The translations under genes were made by a program, and so were the position numbers. Positions 1 through 11,108 of a stretch of 64,000 bases of DNA are shown here, one piece after another. The DNA is from Nereocystis luetkeana (Eukaryota; Sar; Phaeophyceae; Laminariales; Laminariaceae), in NCBI GenBank assembly GCA_031213475.1, contig JARUPZ010000007.1, forward strand, positions 7,807,586 to 7,871,585, in the 5' to 3' direction. A model generated the notes under the pieces. It saw only the letters and a program-made list of their open reading frames with translations, did no database searches and was not told the origin of the DNA. Within the stretch, counting starts at the first letter, position 1; each line of letters starts with the position of its first letter.

Positions 1-79
1 CCCCTGGTACCTGTTACACTGCTGTAGTTCTGAACCCATCGCCTGTCGCTGGTGATTTCAACCCTTTAGGGTCGATCAC

Positions 80-150
80 AGTGCAGTCCCGTTTTGTGGA
101 CACATTGTTCAAATTCTAAGTACAGAGTAGTTTGTCCCCAAAACGAGATT
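80..150. repeat. Short hairpin repeat with arms ending in tttgtccccaaaacgaga
   Basis: The left arm gtcccgttttgtggacaca is nearly the reverse complement of the right arm at about 131-150. A half copy with the same arm (tctcgttttggggacaaac) lies at about 3563-3583. This looks like a small foldback element. Confidence 0.4.
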
Positions 151-182
151 ATATTGTGGTCCTAATAAAAGGGTTCATTTGT

Positions 183-442
183 TGCATCGCCGGGCATTTC
201 TCTGAGAAGGTGCGTATACGAGTACCGTGTTACGTGTCATGGAGTGGTTAAAGCTGTCAATAGATCCCGCATACAACAGCAGTAGGTACAAGCAGTATAG
301 GCTAGCCGGTTGTGCATCGCCGGGCATTTCTCTGAGAAGGTGCGTATACGAGTACCGTGTTACGTGTCATGGAGTGGTTGAAGCTGTCAATAGATCCCGC
401 ATACAACAGCAGTAGGTACAAGCAGTATAGGCTAGCCGGTTG
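183..442. repeat. Tandem duplication, two units of 130 bp
   Basis: Unit 1 (183-312) and unit 2 (313-442) both start tgcatcgccgggcatttc and end gctagccggttg. Only one substitution was seen by eye, so the duplication is recent. Confidence 0.9.
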
Positions 443-492
443 CCCCGGTCGGCTACACATAGAACTAGTGGTACCCTCGAATATTACTATTT

Positions 493-601
493 CGGGGGAC
501 CTTGCGGTAGTACGTAAATAGGACCAAATATAGTTGGTAAAAATAAGTAAATTAATAGGTTTTCGTGTGTACCGTAGGCCCCTATTTACTATGGTCCCCC
601 G
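493..601. mobile_element. MITE copy 1 (family with CGGGGGACC...GGTCCCCCG ends)
   Basis: The ends cgggggacc and ggtcccccg form terminal inverted repeats around an AT-rich core with taaataggacc near one end and cctatttactatgg near the other. The sequence matches four further copies in the window (3277, 3610, 40408, 62861). This is the most diverged copy. Such short non-coding elements are moved by a transposase supplied elsewhere. Confidence 0.7.
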
Positions 602-1149
602 TGAAATGAATACAAAAACGGAATCAACTGCTGAGAGCTCCTCCTGTTGATGGTGGGCGTGGGTGTTGAGGCGCAATTCGATGCGAGGTCGACGAGGGAA
701 GAAAGGGCCGAAGTCTCCCTCGCGATAAAAATGCCTCCCAAGGCAAAAAACCGTAGTGGGGAGGAGGGAGAAGAGCCTGATTTGTGACCCCGGATTTAAG
801 TTGCGACTATCAACACTGTTTTGTAGGAAGGAGAGAGAAAAGAAGAGGGCCGAGACAATGAGCGGGATGGGGAAAAAGGTTGAAAAAAAGTACAGTCGTA
901 CAATATTCAGCACCCAGTTTTCGGCATCCAGTGGTTCACTGTTAATACCAGGTACCGGTATACCGGTACTGGATTCCGTACACCCCAGTATACTGGTTCA
1001 GCGAAACCCATTCGCCTCGTCTAAACGGAGGCGCCGCAGGGAACATGTGTTTCAGTTTTTTTTTCGCCTATATCCCGCCACAATCCCATCCAGCTGCACA
1101 ACCTACGTACTGGTGTACCGAGTGCCAGGAGCAGCGCTAAGCGCTCGCT

Positions 1150-1330
1150 TGACACTTCAATGCTTGGCAACGTAGTGCTCGGCTCTGCAATGCTTGCCAA
1201 TGCAATGATCGGCACTGCCATGCTTGGCGCTGCATTGCTTGGTGCTGCATTGCTTGGTGCTGCAACGCGTTGGCACTGCAATGATTGGCACTGCATGCAC
1301 GCTGCTATGCTTGGAGCTAAAGCGCTCGCT
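1150..1330. repeat. Degenerate 15-bp minisatellite
   Basis: The unit is close to gctgcattgcttggt, repeated with substitutions. Because the period is a multiple of three, one frame reads A(M/L)LGA pentads for about 12 units. I see no support for an expressed protein. Confidence 0.6.
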
Positions 1331-2067
1331 GCGCATGGTCTAGTTTAACGGTTACCAGAGGTAAGAGTGCCGCTTCTTACGATAGAGTTCAGAACGCGTA
1401 CGGTAACACCTGGGGTCGTCCTGGTGGTTATTCGTACTCGCGTGCATTACCCGGCACGTCTCCGGCAATTATTTTCCCTAGGCTTCCATAACCCCCTCTC
1501 CCCCCCGCCCCCTCCCGGCCGCCGCCGCTGCCACCGCCACCGTCGTATTCACCTCACAAGGGTTGACAAGCAACGTTCGCACAACGGTATTAATACTGCC
1601 AATCATACCTTGAACATGCTATTAACCCATCCCCCTCCCCCCTCCCCTGGAGTGTTTGTTGTTTTGTTTTGTGGAATGATTGCTGCCAATCCCCTCGCGC
1701 AACAGTCCGATCAACACGGTCGGCCGGGCGACTAACCAACCAACCAACCAACCGATCAACCGTCGCGCCTCTCGTTTTCTCGATCGGTCGGTCGGTCGGT
1801 CGGTCGCCGACGCATGTGCATGCCTGACTCCGCTTCGAAAAAAAGAGGTTGAGGCACACGCGACGTTGAACCCTAATCCCAGCCCTAAACCCAACACCGA
1901 CCGTCTGGGATATGTTTCTGAGATTAAATTTGTAACGGGGCGTCACTGTAGCTTGGGCTGGGCTATCAACCATTCCGGTCTCAAAGCTGGGCCAGGCAGT
2001 TGAACGTAAGCATTTTTATTTTGCTCGCTCGGTTGTGAATGAGCCCCCTCGTCCCCCTCTCTCACAG

Positions 2068-3882
2068 GACTCCTTGGTATCTGAGCCGATCCGCGTGATG
2101 CTGGGAGGCTCCGCCGCGAACTTCGCCGTGCACACAGCCAACCTCAACCGCGCCGGCCGATTCCCTCTCGGGACACGGGAAGAGGTAGGGGGGGAAGCGA
2201 CAGCGGCTGCGGCGGAGGCGGAGGCGGAGGCGGAGGCGTTCTCCGGGGAGGGGGAGGCGGAAGCGCCAACTTCAACGGTGGTAGAAGTGGCGGCGGTCGC
2301 AACGGCGGGGGCGGGTGGGGGAAGGGGAGAGGCGGAAGGAGCAGCGGTGGGTGGTGGTGCTGGTGGTGGTGGCAGTGGTGGTGGGGGGGGGCAGAGGACG
2401 ATGCTGCCCTCGCCTGTGCAAGGCTGCGTGCTGCACACCAGCGTGGGGAGCGACGACTTGGGGGTGTTCGTGCGCAAGAAGCTGGGCGAGTTCGGCGTCG
2501 ATTGGTCTCAGGCGAAGGAGCGTGAGCATCAGGTATGGACAATAGGAGGAGAGGGTGATTGGTTGATCGGCCGGGTGGGCTGAGGGTGAGGGAGGTAGTT
2601 TCTCTTTTGAACGGGGGGGCGGGAGTCGGCATCAGCGGCCAGCGGCGCGGCGTCGGTGGTTGGTTGGTTGCTCCTTCCAAGATGCTACCCATTGGCCTAC
2701 ACAGTCGCATGTTGTTGGAAAATGGTGTGTTTTTCATTGGTGCTACTCCACCGGCTCATTTAGTCATATGACTCTGTAGGGTCCGTGAGTGGCGCCGTAT
2801 CGCGGTCGAGGGGCGGTGCGCGGCGCTTGGCTAGGGTGGGTGTGCGCAAGGGCGATAGGTTAGTACAAGAGCATTATGTTCTACTGCTGCTGTAGGCTAC
2901 TGCTTGTACGTACGAGACCAATCTTGTTTTTGGTAGTGCCACTACTGGCTGCTGTTCACTGTGAACAGGCTGTTGTTGACGTTGTCGTTGTCATCGTCGG
3001 AGTGACAGATTGTGCCTTCAGCTAACTCGCCTGAGTCCCAAGCAATAAAACGAATCAAGACGCGAACGGTGTGTCTAGCGTGTCCGAGTTGTAAGGGTCG
3101 ATCCGATGTTGTTGCTATTGCTGGGTGCTATAGAATGGGCGCTACTCGTTACGTCCGCGGTATGTATGTACGTAGTACACTTTTTGGCCTAAATCTGTCT
3201 TGCCTTTTTTGTTGTTGGCCAAAATATGTCTGCCCATTCATTTTCTTCGCCCTTCTTTTCTCTTTCCCTCCTATTACGGGGGACCATAGTTAATAGGACC
3301 AAATATTGTTAGAAAAAATGGTTTTAAGATATAGGTTTATGTATACCATAGGTCCTATTAACTATGGCCCCCCGGAATAGTCGTAACTCAGATCCGGAGT
3401 CACATATCAATAGTAGACTCACCCCCCCTCCCCCCTCCCCAGTACGGTTCTTCGTGCCTTCATTTCTATTGCGAGAAGACTTCAGCCCTTTTTTCCCTCA
3501 CCGACTCGCGTCCCATTAAATACCTGGTAGCTTCTAAACTGAAGAACTGCCTTTTAGTACTGCGGTCTCGTTTTGGGGACAAACCACTCAAATTGTGAAG
3601 CAGTTATTACGGGGAACCATAGTTAATACCAGGTAGGACCTATGGTATACATAAAAACCTGTATATTTGACCATTTTTACCAACAATGTTTGGTCCTATT
3701 AACTATGGCCCCCCGTAATAGTCCCCAACACGGCAGTCCTGACAGGGTTGTTGAAAGCGTGCATACTTTCTTCTTCTTTTTTCAAGGCCGCCCTTTGTTG
3801 CGGTCGGCATATATAAAGCTTTCCTTATAGCCAGCTTGCGTCATCACGAGGGAAACGCCCCATTCCCCGAAGGGGAGCCTTG

Positions 3883-3920
<38 letters not shown>

Positions 3921-4466
3921 CACACAATAACGGCGGAGCACATTGCAATGCAGGGCGCCTGCGTGGTTCTGTCCGGGCGAGCCGATCGCAGCTTCGTGAC
4001 GCACCGAGGTTCGACCGCGGAGTTCTGCAGGGAAGACATCGACGTCCGTCGCCTCCTAGACTCCAGCCACGTCCACGTAGGTACGGAGGCACACGTGGGG
4101 TCCAGTGTGGAATACGTCTTGATAAAACGGGAAATGCCGAACGGCACGTACGCAGCAGCTATCCGAGGGCCACAGGAATACTGTGAATCGTGAAAACACC
4201 AAAAAATAGTGCACCATTCTGTCCCGAAAAATACATACCGTTTTGATTAACTATTAGTGTATAAACGATACTTATATGTAGGGACAGAGTGGTATAACGG
4301 TGTACCAAGTATAGTTTACGCGTATATACGTACAAGTAGCTCGATTTTTTTCTCATTTTTTCTTCAGTTTTGAGCTCTGACACGTAATACTGTATCTTGA
4401 ACATGGAAGAGAAGCAAAGCGGCTTGAACAATGTTTCAAAGTTTTCCGGGGGGGGGGGGGGGGGGG

Positions 4467-4499
<33 letters not shown>

Positions 4500-7400
4500 C
4501 GTCTCTTTTCTCTGTCGCGGTAAATGACTATTAAATAATAGAAAGAGCCTTTTGGTCGTTCGTTTCCTCGGGCTGTTCGTTTCCGCCGGATGTTGCACCG
4601 CGGGTGAAAATCGCGGGTTCTGGTTTTACCGGCTGGTAATGCGATGCGATGCGATGCGATGCGCGCGCGTTGTGCAATTTATTAAGGAGCTTGGCGTTGC
4701 GGGGATGTTTTGCTCTACATGTTCTATATCCCTTCGTAGTTTGGTTTCTGTTTCGGCTATGTAAAGAAAATTCTGCTATCTACTTACAGTACCCGTGCTG
4801 TTTGTTTTGTCACGGAGTACGTGTGCGCGGGAACACCGTGAGGGGGGGGGATGGGGCGTACTCATTTGTTGCTTGCCTTAGTCATTTGGCCATTGACCAC
4901 GCTTCTCTTTCGAGACGAAGCACCGTTTCTACCCCTAATATTAACAGAGACACCTCCAACCTTTGGGCTCTCAGTACGTTGTTTCCATGTATTACATAGA
5001 AACTCCTAGGGGGCGGGTAAAGCGTACGTTACCAGCCGCCGCAACCGCCTTCCAAGAAATTACGAGAACTATCAAGGGTATGTGTAGTAGGGTATATACT
5101 ATGTCTGGGAGTAATCGGGTACCTACCCGAGCAAGAGCAAAACAACCAGGCTTAGTACACGGGTACCTCAGAAAAAATACTCTGCTATCATAACCTTGAA
5201 AACTATCTCGCTTTCAAGTCTTGTTTGTGCTTGCCCTAGCTGCTTGCCTCAAACTCTCTATCATCGTCTCTCTACCCCCCCCGCCCTCCGCCGTATTTTT
5301 TCAAGCCAAGTGTATTCACCAAAACACATTTGTCGAAAACGCGACCGGTTGAGCTCAAAACGAGAAAAACAAACAAAACCATTCAGTACCTGGCATACCG
5401 GATGTTCTAGCGGACTACTATATAGTGCTTGCTGTTTGCAGATAGGATGGGCCTGGTATACCATACATGTATGTATGTTTCCGGAGGTGTTCTTCCATTC
5501 CCAAATCTGTTGGTGCTGTGACCACGAACTAATGATAGGGACTCCAATATGGCGATGAGTGATTATGACAATAACAACATGTAACCGCATTTATTTGTGT
5601 GTTATAATATGCATGCGCACCAGCGGGGTTCTACAATTGCCCGGCGCTAGTGAAGGACCTGCCGGGTCTGTTGGCGGAGGCGCGTGCGAGGGGTGCGACT
5701 TGCTCGCTCGGACCTCAATGGGATGCTTCCGAGGACTGGGGGGGGCTCGACGAGCTGTACCCTTTTCTCGACGTATTCATACCGAACGAGGTAAAACGTG
5801 CTAACAAGGTGCAAACAAGCTGACAGGTGTATGTAAGGCGCAAATGAGGTGCACACAAGGTAAAACCATGGTGAAGATGTGGTGGAAACGAACACCACTC
5901 TGTCCGTACAAAAATATCAAGAAGATTTCGAGTACATCTTGAAATATCACAGGGGTCCTTGTTTTCAGGGACGGAGAGGTGTGGTGCAAATATGGTGCGA
6001 ATAGAAGGTGCAGTTGCAATCACGGTGCAAATAAGGTACGACTAAGGTCTTTTTAACACGATGCAAGTAAGGTGCAGACAACGTTGCGACTAATGCGCGA
6101 ACAAGGTTGCAAATACGGTTGGGATTGAGGTATAAATAAGGCGCGAAACTGGGTGCAGACAGGGTGCCAACAAGGTTCGAACGAGGCGCGAACGAGGTGC
6201 AAACAAGGACCCTAGCAAACGCGGCTGCAAACGAGGTGCAGATATGGGGCTGAGCTGACGACCGATTCTGACCCGCTTTTTTTGCTCGAGTGACGCGCGC
6301 ATGTCCTCCGTGCGGGCGGGGGCGCCGCCGCTAGCCAGCGTTGTTTCGGAGGTACACAAGACAGAACTGAAAGAAAGGATAGAAAGAAGGGAAAGGCTGA
6401 AACTAGCGCCAAGAATTATGGCGAAACAGGAGGAACGCGTCGAGAAATACGGGGGGTTTAAGACAAGAAATATATAAACGAAAACGTATTTTCAAGGCCA
6501 AATGGACTACACGCGCAAACGCTGTAACTGCGATTTCGTGTTGGGGGTCTGGACCTGCCAGAAAGAGGCAGAGGAGGAGGAAAATGCACGTGTGCCCTTT
6601 TGGCGAAGAAATATAGACTAGAATCACATAGTGAGGGAAAGTGAAATGTACAACGAAGAACGGGATGTGTTAGAGGAGGATATTTTCGAAAATAGACGAA
6701 TGTGACATGGAGCAGTCTGGTACACTACTGAGAGATAGTAGCGAGAAAGCGATCGCGCTGTCCTAGGAGATACATGGTGGCCACAGACGGCGAAACAGAA
6801 AGGGGACAAGATGTGCGAAACGTTTTTATGTAAATATATGGCAAAAACGTAATGAGCGCCCCAATGTTGGAGGTGTCCATCTTTGGAGTAAGAACTGTGC
6901 TCCGTCTCGAAAAGGATAGCGTGGTCAATGGTCAAATGACCAGCGCAAGCAATAAATGAGTGCGCCCCTTTTTTCTTTTTTCTTTTGGCGGTCGGTCATA
7001 GCTGGCGATCGAGTTCTGGATTATTTGTGCGGGTGGAGAACCTTTCCTCCGCGCAAGGGGAAAGATGGAATCACGTAGTGTTTATGGCAAGGCACCCACG
7101 AGCCGGTTACATACCCCATTGCTGTCTCTGGAAGTGGCCACACCGGAAATGTAATTAACTCATTGAAGCTGTTATCTATGTGCAAGTCTGCCCCACAAAC
7201 GGTTCTTAGTAGGATGCAGCTCACCCTTCATGCGACTCGCCGAACACCTCACGGCGCTCGCGCTTGGTGCAAGCAATGTCTGCCCGGTCGGTGGCAACCG
7301 GACGTGTGCTCCGCCCCGGCATTGTAGGGATGCGAGGGTCTATGGTCATACGACTACGGGCATGCATGAGGTCGAGTACACCCCCCCCCCCCCCCCCCCC

Positions 7401-8374
7401 CCCCGCCCCGCTCCCGCCTCCGTACCCCCCCCTCCCCTGCCTATCTCAATCTGCTACAGATTGAGGCACTGACTATCGCGGGCTGTGCCGATGTTTACGA
7501 AGCTGCCTCCTTTTTTCTAGAAAAAGGCGTCGGACTTGTCGTGGTAACCAGAGGAAACGGTGGGGCTACCGCCGTCTGTCGGGCTAGAGGAGGGGGAGGA
7601 GGGGCGGAAGGGGCGGTAGGAGGAGATGCGCGTGTGAAGTGGGAGCAGAAGTGCGTCGACGTGGAGGTGAGGGTCGGGGGCGGGGGGTCGGGGGAGAGGG
7701 ATCGAACCGAAAAACCGACGGACCGACAGACAGACTAATCGATCAAACCGATCGACCGACGAACGGGCAAGTCGACGAACCAACGAACAAATCGACGAAC
7801 GAACGAACCGACAAACACCGACGGAACGACGAGCCGACAAAATGACGAACGGAAGGAGAACCGACGAACCTACGATCAAACAAACCCCACAAACCGACGA
7901 AACGACGGGACGGAAAAACGAATCAACGGACCGAGAAACGAACGGACAGACAAACCGACGAACCCACAATCCCACAAACCCACACACCGACGAAGAGACA
8001 AACTCACATTGTGGCAAGCGGCAAACCGACAAACCGACGCCCGATAAACCAACGAACTCACGCACTCAAGAACTCACAAACTGGCAAACCAATAACGAAC
8101 CGACCAACCAACAAACCTACCAAAACCGACAAAACTGACGAACTGACGGGGACGCACTGGTTGATGGCAGGTTGTGGATACCACGGGCGCGGGCGACGCT
8201 TTCAGCGCCGGTTTCCTGCACGTCTGGAAGGCGACGGGGGACGTCCAAGCGGCGCTGAGGTGGGGGTGCGCCCTGGGAACGACGGTGGTGACCAGGGTCG
8301 GGGCCAGCTTTACGCTCTCGGTCGAAGAAGACATCCGACCAAACCTACCCCGCATCGGACAGATCGTGGCCTAG
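2068..8374 (+). CDS. PfkB-family (ribokinase-like) carbohydrate kinase, six exons, N terminus missing
   Basis: This enzyme family phosphorylates a sugar, nucleoside or similar small molecule with ATP; the substrate cannot be read from sequence. Exons: 2068-2184, 2395-2532, 3954-4080, 5624-5790, 7460-7666, 8171-8374 (stop TAG). All borders are AG/GT and the phases agree (0,0,1,0,0), giving 319 codons. Exon 1 has the substrate-side motif MLGGSAANFAVHTANL. Exon 3 reads VVLSGRADRSFVTHRGS and ends HVHV, continued in exon 4 by AGFYNCPAL, with PQWDASEDW and FLDVFIPNE further on. Exon 5 has EALTIAG and VVVTRGNGG. Exon 6 has the family signature DTTGAGDAFSAGF; its second Asp is the expected catalytic base. 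The family usually has 330-380 residues, so only a short N-terminal piece is missing. The acceptor of exon 2 follows a G run and is the least certain. The introns are full of simple repeats and transposon pieces. Confidence 0.85.
3277..3375. mobile_element. MITE copy 2
   Basis: The element starts tacgggggaccatagttaat and ends taactatggccccccgg around an AT-rich core. It lies in intron 2 of the PfkB kinase gene. It is flanked by TA-rich bases compatible with a TA or TTA target. Confidence 0.8.
3610..3715. mobile_element. MITE copy 3
   Basis: The ends are cggggaaccatagttaata and ttaactatggccccccg, with a core shared with copies 4 and 5 (gtatacataaaaacct). It is 235 bp from copy 2 in the same intron. 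Flanks are TTA...TAA. Confidence 0.85.
4448..4498. repeat. Poly-G run of 51 nt with one C
   Basis: Fifty of 51 bases are G, in intron 3 of the kinase gene. Such runs form quadruplexes and are error-prone in sequencing, so the length should be treated with caution. Confidence 0.85.
4838..4985 (-). mobile_element. LINE 3'-end fragment, minus orientation
   Basis: On the minus strand this encodes the same C-terminal peptide as the other LINE pieces: VGGV, then RNGASSRK, then VVNGQMTKASNK and a stop, followed by a tail of gagtacgcccc and C-rich sequence. It is 5' truncated, as is common for LINE copies, and lies inside intron 3 of the kinase gene. Confidence 0.7.
5791..6260. repeat. Degenerate ~10-bp tandem repeat (aaggtgcaaac type)
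   Basis: About 470 bp made of loosely repeated decamers such as aggtgcaaac, aggtgcgaat and aggcgcgaac, starting at the intron 4 donor of the kinase gene. The period is near one DNA turn. There is no open frame of interest. Confidence 0.65.
6357..6970 (+). mobile_element. LINE C-terminal and 3' fragment, decayed
   Basis: The reading TELKERIERRERLKLA, then the MDYTRK region and the end peptide RNERPNVGGVHL...NGQM match the LINE piece at 45832-46341/56579-57240 part by part. Several in-frame stops and shifts show decay. The element ends near tgagtgcgcccc followed by T/C-rich sequence. It lies in intron 4 of the kinase gene. Confidence 0.7.
7219..7404 (+). mobile_element. SINE-like repeat copy 1, with poly-C tail
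   Basis: About 165 bp, from tcacccttcatgcgactcgc through cattgtagggatgcgagg and tggtcatacgactacggg, ending gagtacac plus a 24-base C run (7381-7404). The same order of blocks occurs reversed at 24146-24318. There is no coding capacity. I did not find convincing tRNA A and B boxes, so the origin is open. It lies just before exon 5 of the kinase gene. Confidence 0.65.
7690..8155. repeat. Tetranucleotide-periodic repeat (GACC/AACC/GACG)
   Basis: Nearly 470 bp of intron 5 are built of 4-base units of the form NAC(C/G), for example ccgaccgacgaacg and caaccaacaaacc. Apparent open frames here, on both strands, are products of the period. Confidence 0.85.
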
Positions 8375-8640
8375 ATCAACTCAGATCACGATCTAGATAG
8401 TCTGCTGCAGATCTTCAAGCCGCCGTTGTGAGATGTTGTGCAGGGCCTGTATAGTACGGGCCTGACCCAGGAAAAACATGCGCTACTGCTCTAGATCACG
8501 CAGATTCTGCGGCTTCCACCCCTCTGCAACACGAGCTACTGTAGATCGTACAGATCAGGAGTGTACTCGTTTCTTTCCCTGGAAGACCTAGATTACCAAG
8601 TGGGGATATGATCTATCTGACCTGGCCGATGTTGTAAAAC
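8375..8640 (+). repeat. GATC-rich dispersed repeat, copy 1, directly after the kinase stop codon
   Basis: This is rich in agatca, ctagat and gatctatctgacc. The block gcaacacgagctactgtagatcgtacagatcagg is closely matched by the reverse complement of about 61600-61680. It probably overlaps the 3' UTR of the kinase gene. Confidence 0.5.
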
Positions 8641-9449
8641 GTTCCGTTACAATATATGGATACTATATATATATATATAGATTTCGCTGTAAACTCGCGC
8701 AGCAGGATATTTGTAGATGCCGTCAACTTGTCTGCGTTGGTTTCCGGCCGACCGTTCGGTCGGTCCGTCGGTCCGTCGGTCGGTCGGTCGGGTCAGTCCT
8801 CTCGAAAGGGGTCCTTGTTTTTTGGCGCCGTGTCATTTGGAAGAATGTCACAAAAATACTTGATCTACTGTAGTTGACCCTAAGTCAACGGTTGTTATGC
8901 GTCTTTTATAATGGTGATGGTGTTTTTTACTATTAATGGTACACCAGGATCTTAGTGTGGCGGGTGTACCCGAAAAAGACAAATCGCAAGCTCACTCCTG
9001 TTTCAGATGCCTAGCGAGGGGGGGGGGGGGGGGGGTATACGTACCAAACCCAAGCGAAACAATAACAACATATACCAGGTATACGAAGTATATTAGGTTT
9101 CGTTCGTTAATAAGTCCTACCTCACACCCGCTGGTTTTCTGTTTTGTTGTCGTGCACCCCGGGTGTGGTCGTACTTTTGTTGCGGGTGAGTGACGGTGAC
9201 TCACTGCGGCATATCTGGTATGCTGTATACATGCCCGGCTGACAGTTTCCCTCTTTCTTCATATGAAAACCGTACTGCTGTAGTGAAATAAGTATGATAT
9301 GTACTGGTTAGTACCATGGTATGTCGATAGACTGACTGACTGACTGACTGACTGAATCGTCAGGGTCAAGCCCACCCATGCTCGTGGTAGAACTAACAGG
9401 TCGTTTGGTTCTTTCATTTCCTCGTAGTGATCTTTTTTTCTTGAATTTG

Positions 9450-9735
9450 CTTCCAGCATTTGCCGTTTTGGCGCTTGGCATGTTTGTGACATTTTGGCAT
9501 TTAGGCGTTTGAGCAGTTTGGTATTGGGGATTTCGAATTTTGTAATTGGCATACATCATATCACATTTCCCTTTTCCTGTTGAGCACTTTTGCATGTTGA
9601 CATTTAATATTTTGACGCTTGGCATTTGACTTTTCGGTGTTTGACATTATCGCTTGGCTAATTGGTGTCTGACATTTTGGCAAGTTTCTTTCGGCTTTTG
9701 GCGTAGACCGTTCGTCATTGGTCATTTCCCTACCA
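9450..9735. repeat. Degenerate 10-12-bp repeat (gacattttggc type)
   Basis: Units like tttggcgcttggcat, gacattttggcatttag and tgacattttggcaag recur with drift. A (GACT)n run precedes it at about 9330-9355. Confidence 0.5.
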
Positions 9736-10029
9736 TACCACGGCAGTGCTTTTTTTCCGGGAGGATGAGAAGGAGGCGGCAGGTGGGGGGGGGAGGCAGA
9801 GTCGCGAGGTGTGACGGAAAAGGTGTTAAGTTAAGCCCACGAATGCGCCACCATAATACTATATACCTGGTATCGGAGGACGGTAAGAAGAGGTGTACCC
9901 GCAACGTGTTTTACTGTGGGTGTGTAGGCTGTACAAGTCATCGGAGGCTCTCTACGGTCTCTCGGACTTCCGCAGGGGTGCAGTCTTCCACCGTACGTAT
10001 GCACCTACAGTATAGTACCACTCCATTTG

Positions 10030-10083
10030 GAATGTAAGGGCCGTTTGGCTATCAATGTTGATACCCAAACGATCCTTACATTC
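10030..10083. repeat. 54-bp hairpin (foldback element)
   Basis: A 26-base arm starting gaatgtaaggg pairs with a right arm ending ccttacattc, with about three mismatches and a two-base loop. A related foldback with longer arms is at 24727-24797. Confidence 0.6.
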
Positions 10084-10599
10084 ACGGACAGAGTAGCACG
10101 TTGTAGTGAGCCCACCACTCGTTCAGTAGACCCCGCTCGTGCAGTAGACTCTCGCGGAGGGGGTCTTCGCTCAGATCGGCTTGCACGAGATTTCTGTGCA
10201 CAGCTCGTGAATTGGCTCCTCACGAGCCCCCAACGAATACAGGAGAGTGAGGGATCGAAGACAGCTTGAGCTCGGTCGGCCGGTCAGTCGGTCGGTGGAA
10301 CATCAACATCGCTCTTGGCCTTGACCTTTTTGGCCGAGCGAGTGACAAAGCCCGCGGTCCGTGGAAATGCGCATCCGCCACTTTGGAGGGTGCGATCAAC
10401 TACAGACGCAGTGTGTGTCTGACAACCAAATACTGCTATTAATACGTAGAAGACCGGTCTTTTTGAGCACGCCAAGGCGTCGTTTTCCTGACCCCATTTT
10501 TCACTCTAAACTCGCTCCAGTGAGAACGTACTTTCCCGCGGTGTCAATTTTTTTTCGCGGGATCTCCGCACAGGGCGTGTGATGAACGGTTGCTGAGTT

Positions 10600-11108
10600 A
10601 CGTCAGACAGCCCGCAGGAGGTTAGCAGTGTCAGTCGGGGTCAGCCGATTGGTTGCTCCGTGAGCTTCAGCTCCGGAAATATTTTGGAGGGAATGGCGCT
10701 CCTAGGAGAGTTGCTGTGTTGATCTTCGTTGGTGTTCAAGAAGGCAAGTAGAGTAGGAGGAGTGGCAGAAACGTGCTACATATGAGCTAGCTTGTCTGAA
10801 CTCGAGCAAAAAACGAATCAAGACGCGAAGACCCGCCTCGTCCGATAAAAGAACACGTTCGACAACCTGTGACGCCTGCTCTTCGGTACGATCGTTCGGG
10901 GTTCTGAGATTCTGAATTGCTCATCTAGGAAACGGCGGTTTGATAGTGCGGCATATCACCAGTAGGAAATCAGCGCTTGGCATACCGCACTACTTGTACT
11001 GCCGCAGCACCTTGTGATGCTGTGGCCTGGCTATGCTACCGATCAGTGACTCCGTCAGCTAATAGCTATAATAATATTGCTGTGTACCAAAGTAGCTGTC
11101 TTTGATAC
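10600..11108 (+). repeat. Left copy of a diverged ~500-bp direct repeat
   Basis: Blocks gtgagcttcagctccggaaa, gggaatggcgctcc, cggtacgatcgttcggggtt, gctgtggcct and aaagtagctgtc appear in the same order in the right copy at 12878-13362. Identity by eye is about 65-70 percent, so the pair is old. It could be an LTR pair of a fossil element with about 1.8 kb between, or a plain segmental duplication. No capsid or polymerase motif was recognised between them. Confidence 0.55.

Larger units (their letters stand above)
1..2067. other. 5' flank of the PfkB kinase gene, repeat-rich, upstream exon unresolved
   Basis: No complete gene is visible here. The stretch holds a hairpin-like repeat (about 80-150), a 130-bp tandem duplication (183-442), a MITE (493-601), a 15-bp minisatellite (1150-1330) and tetranucleotide repeats (1735-1805). 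The first recognised exon of the kinase downstream begins at an acceptor in mid-domain, so at least one 5' exon must lie here or outside the window. A possible trace is at about 1970-2004, where one frame reads GLKAGPGS, which resembles the start of PfkB kinases, followed by a good donor (gtaagc at 2005). I could not fit its phase to the next exon, so it is not called. Confidence 0.4.

Noticed and set aside
7517-8065. 182-codon minus-strand frame in the kinase intron
   Set aside because: It is produced by the four-base periodic repeat, which is free of stops in several frames.
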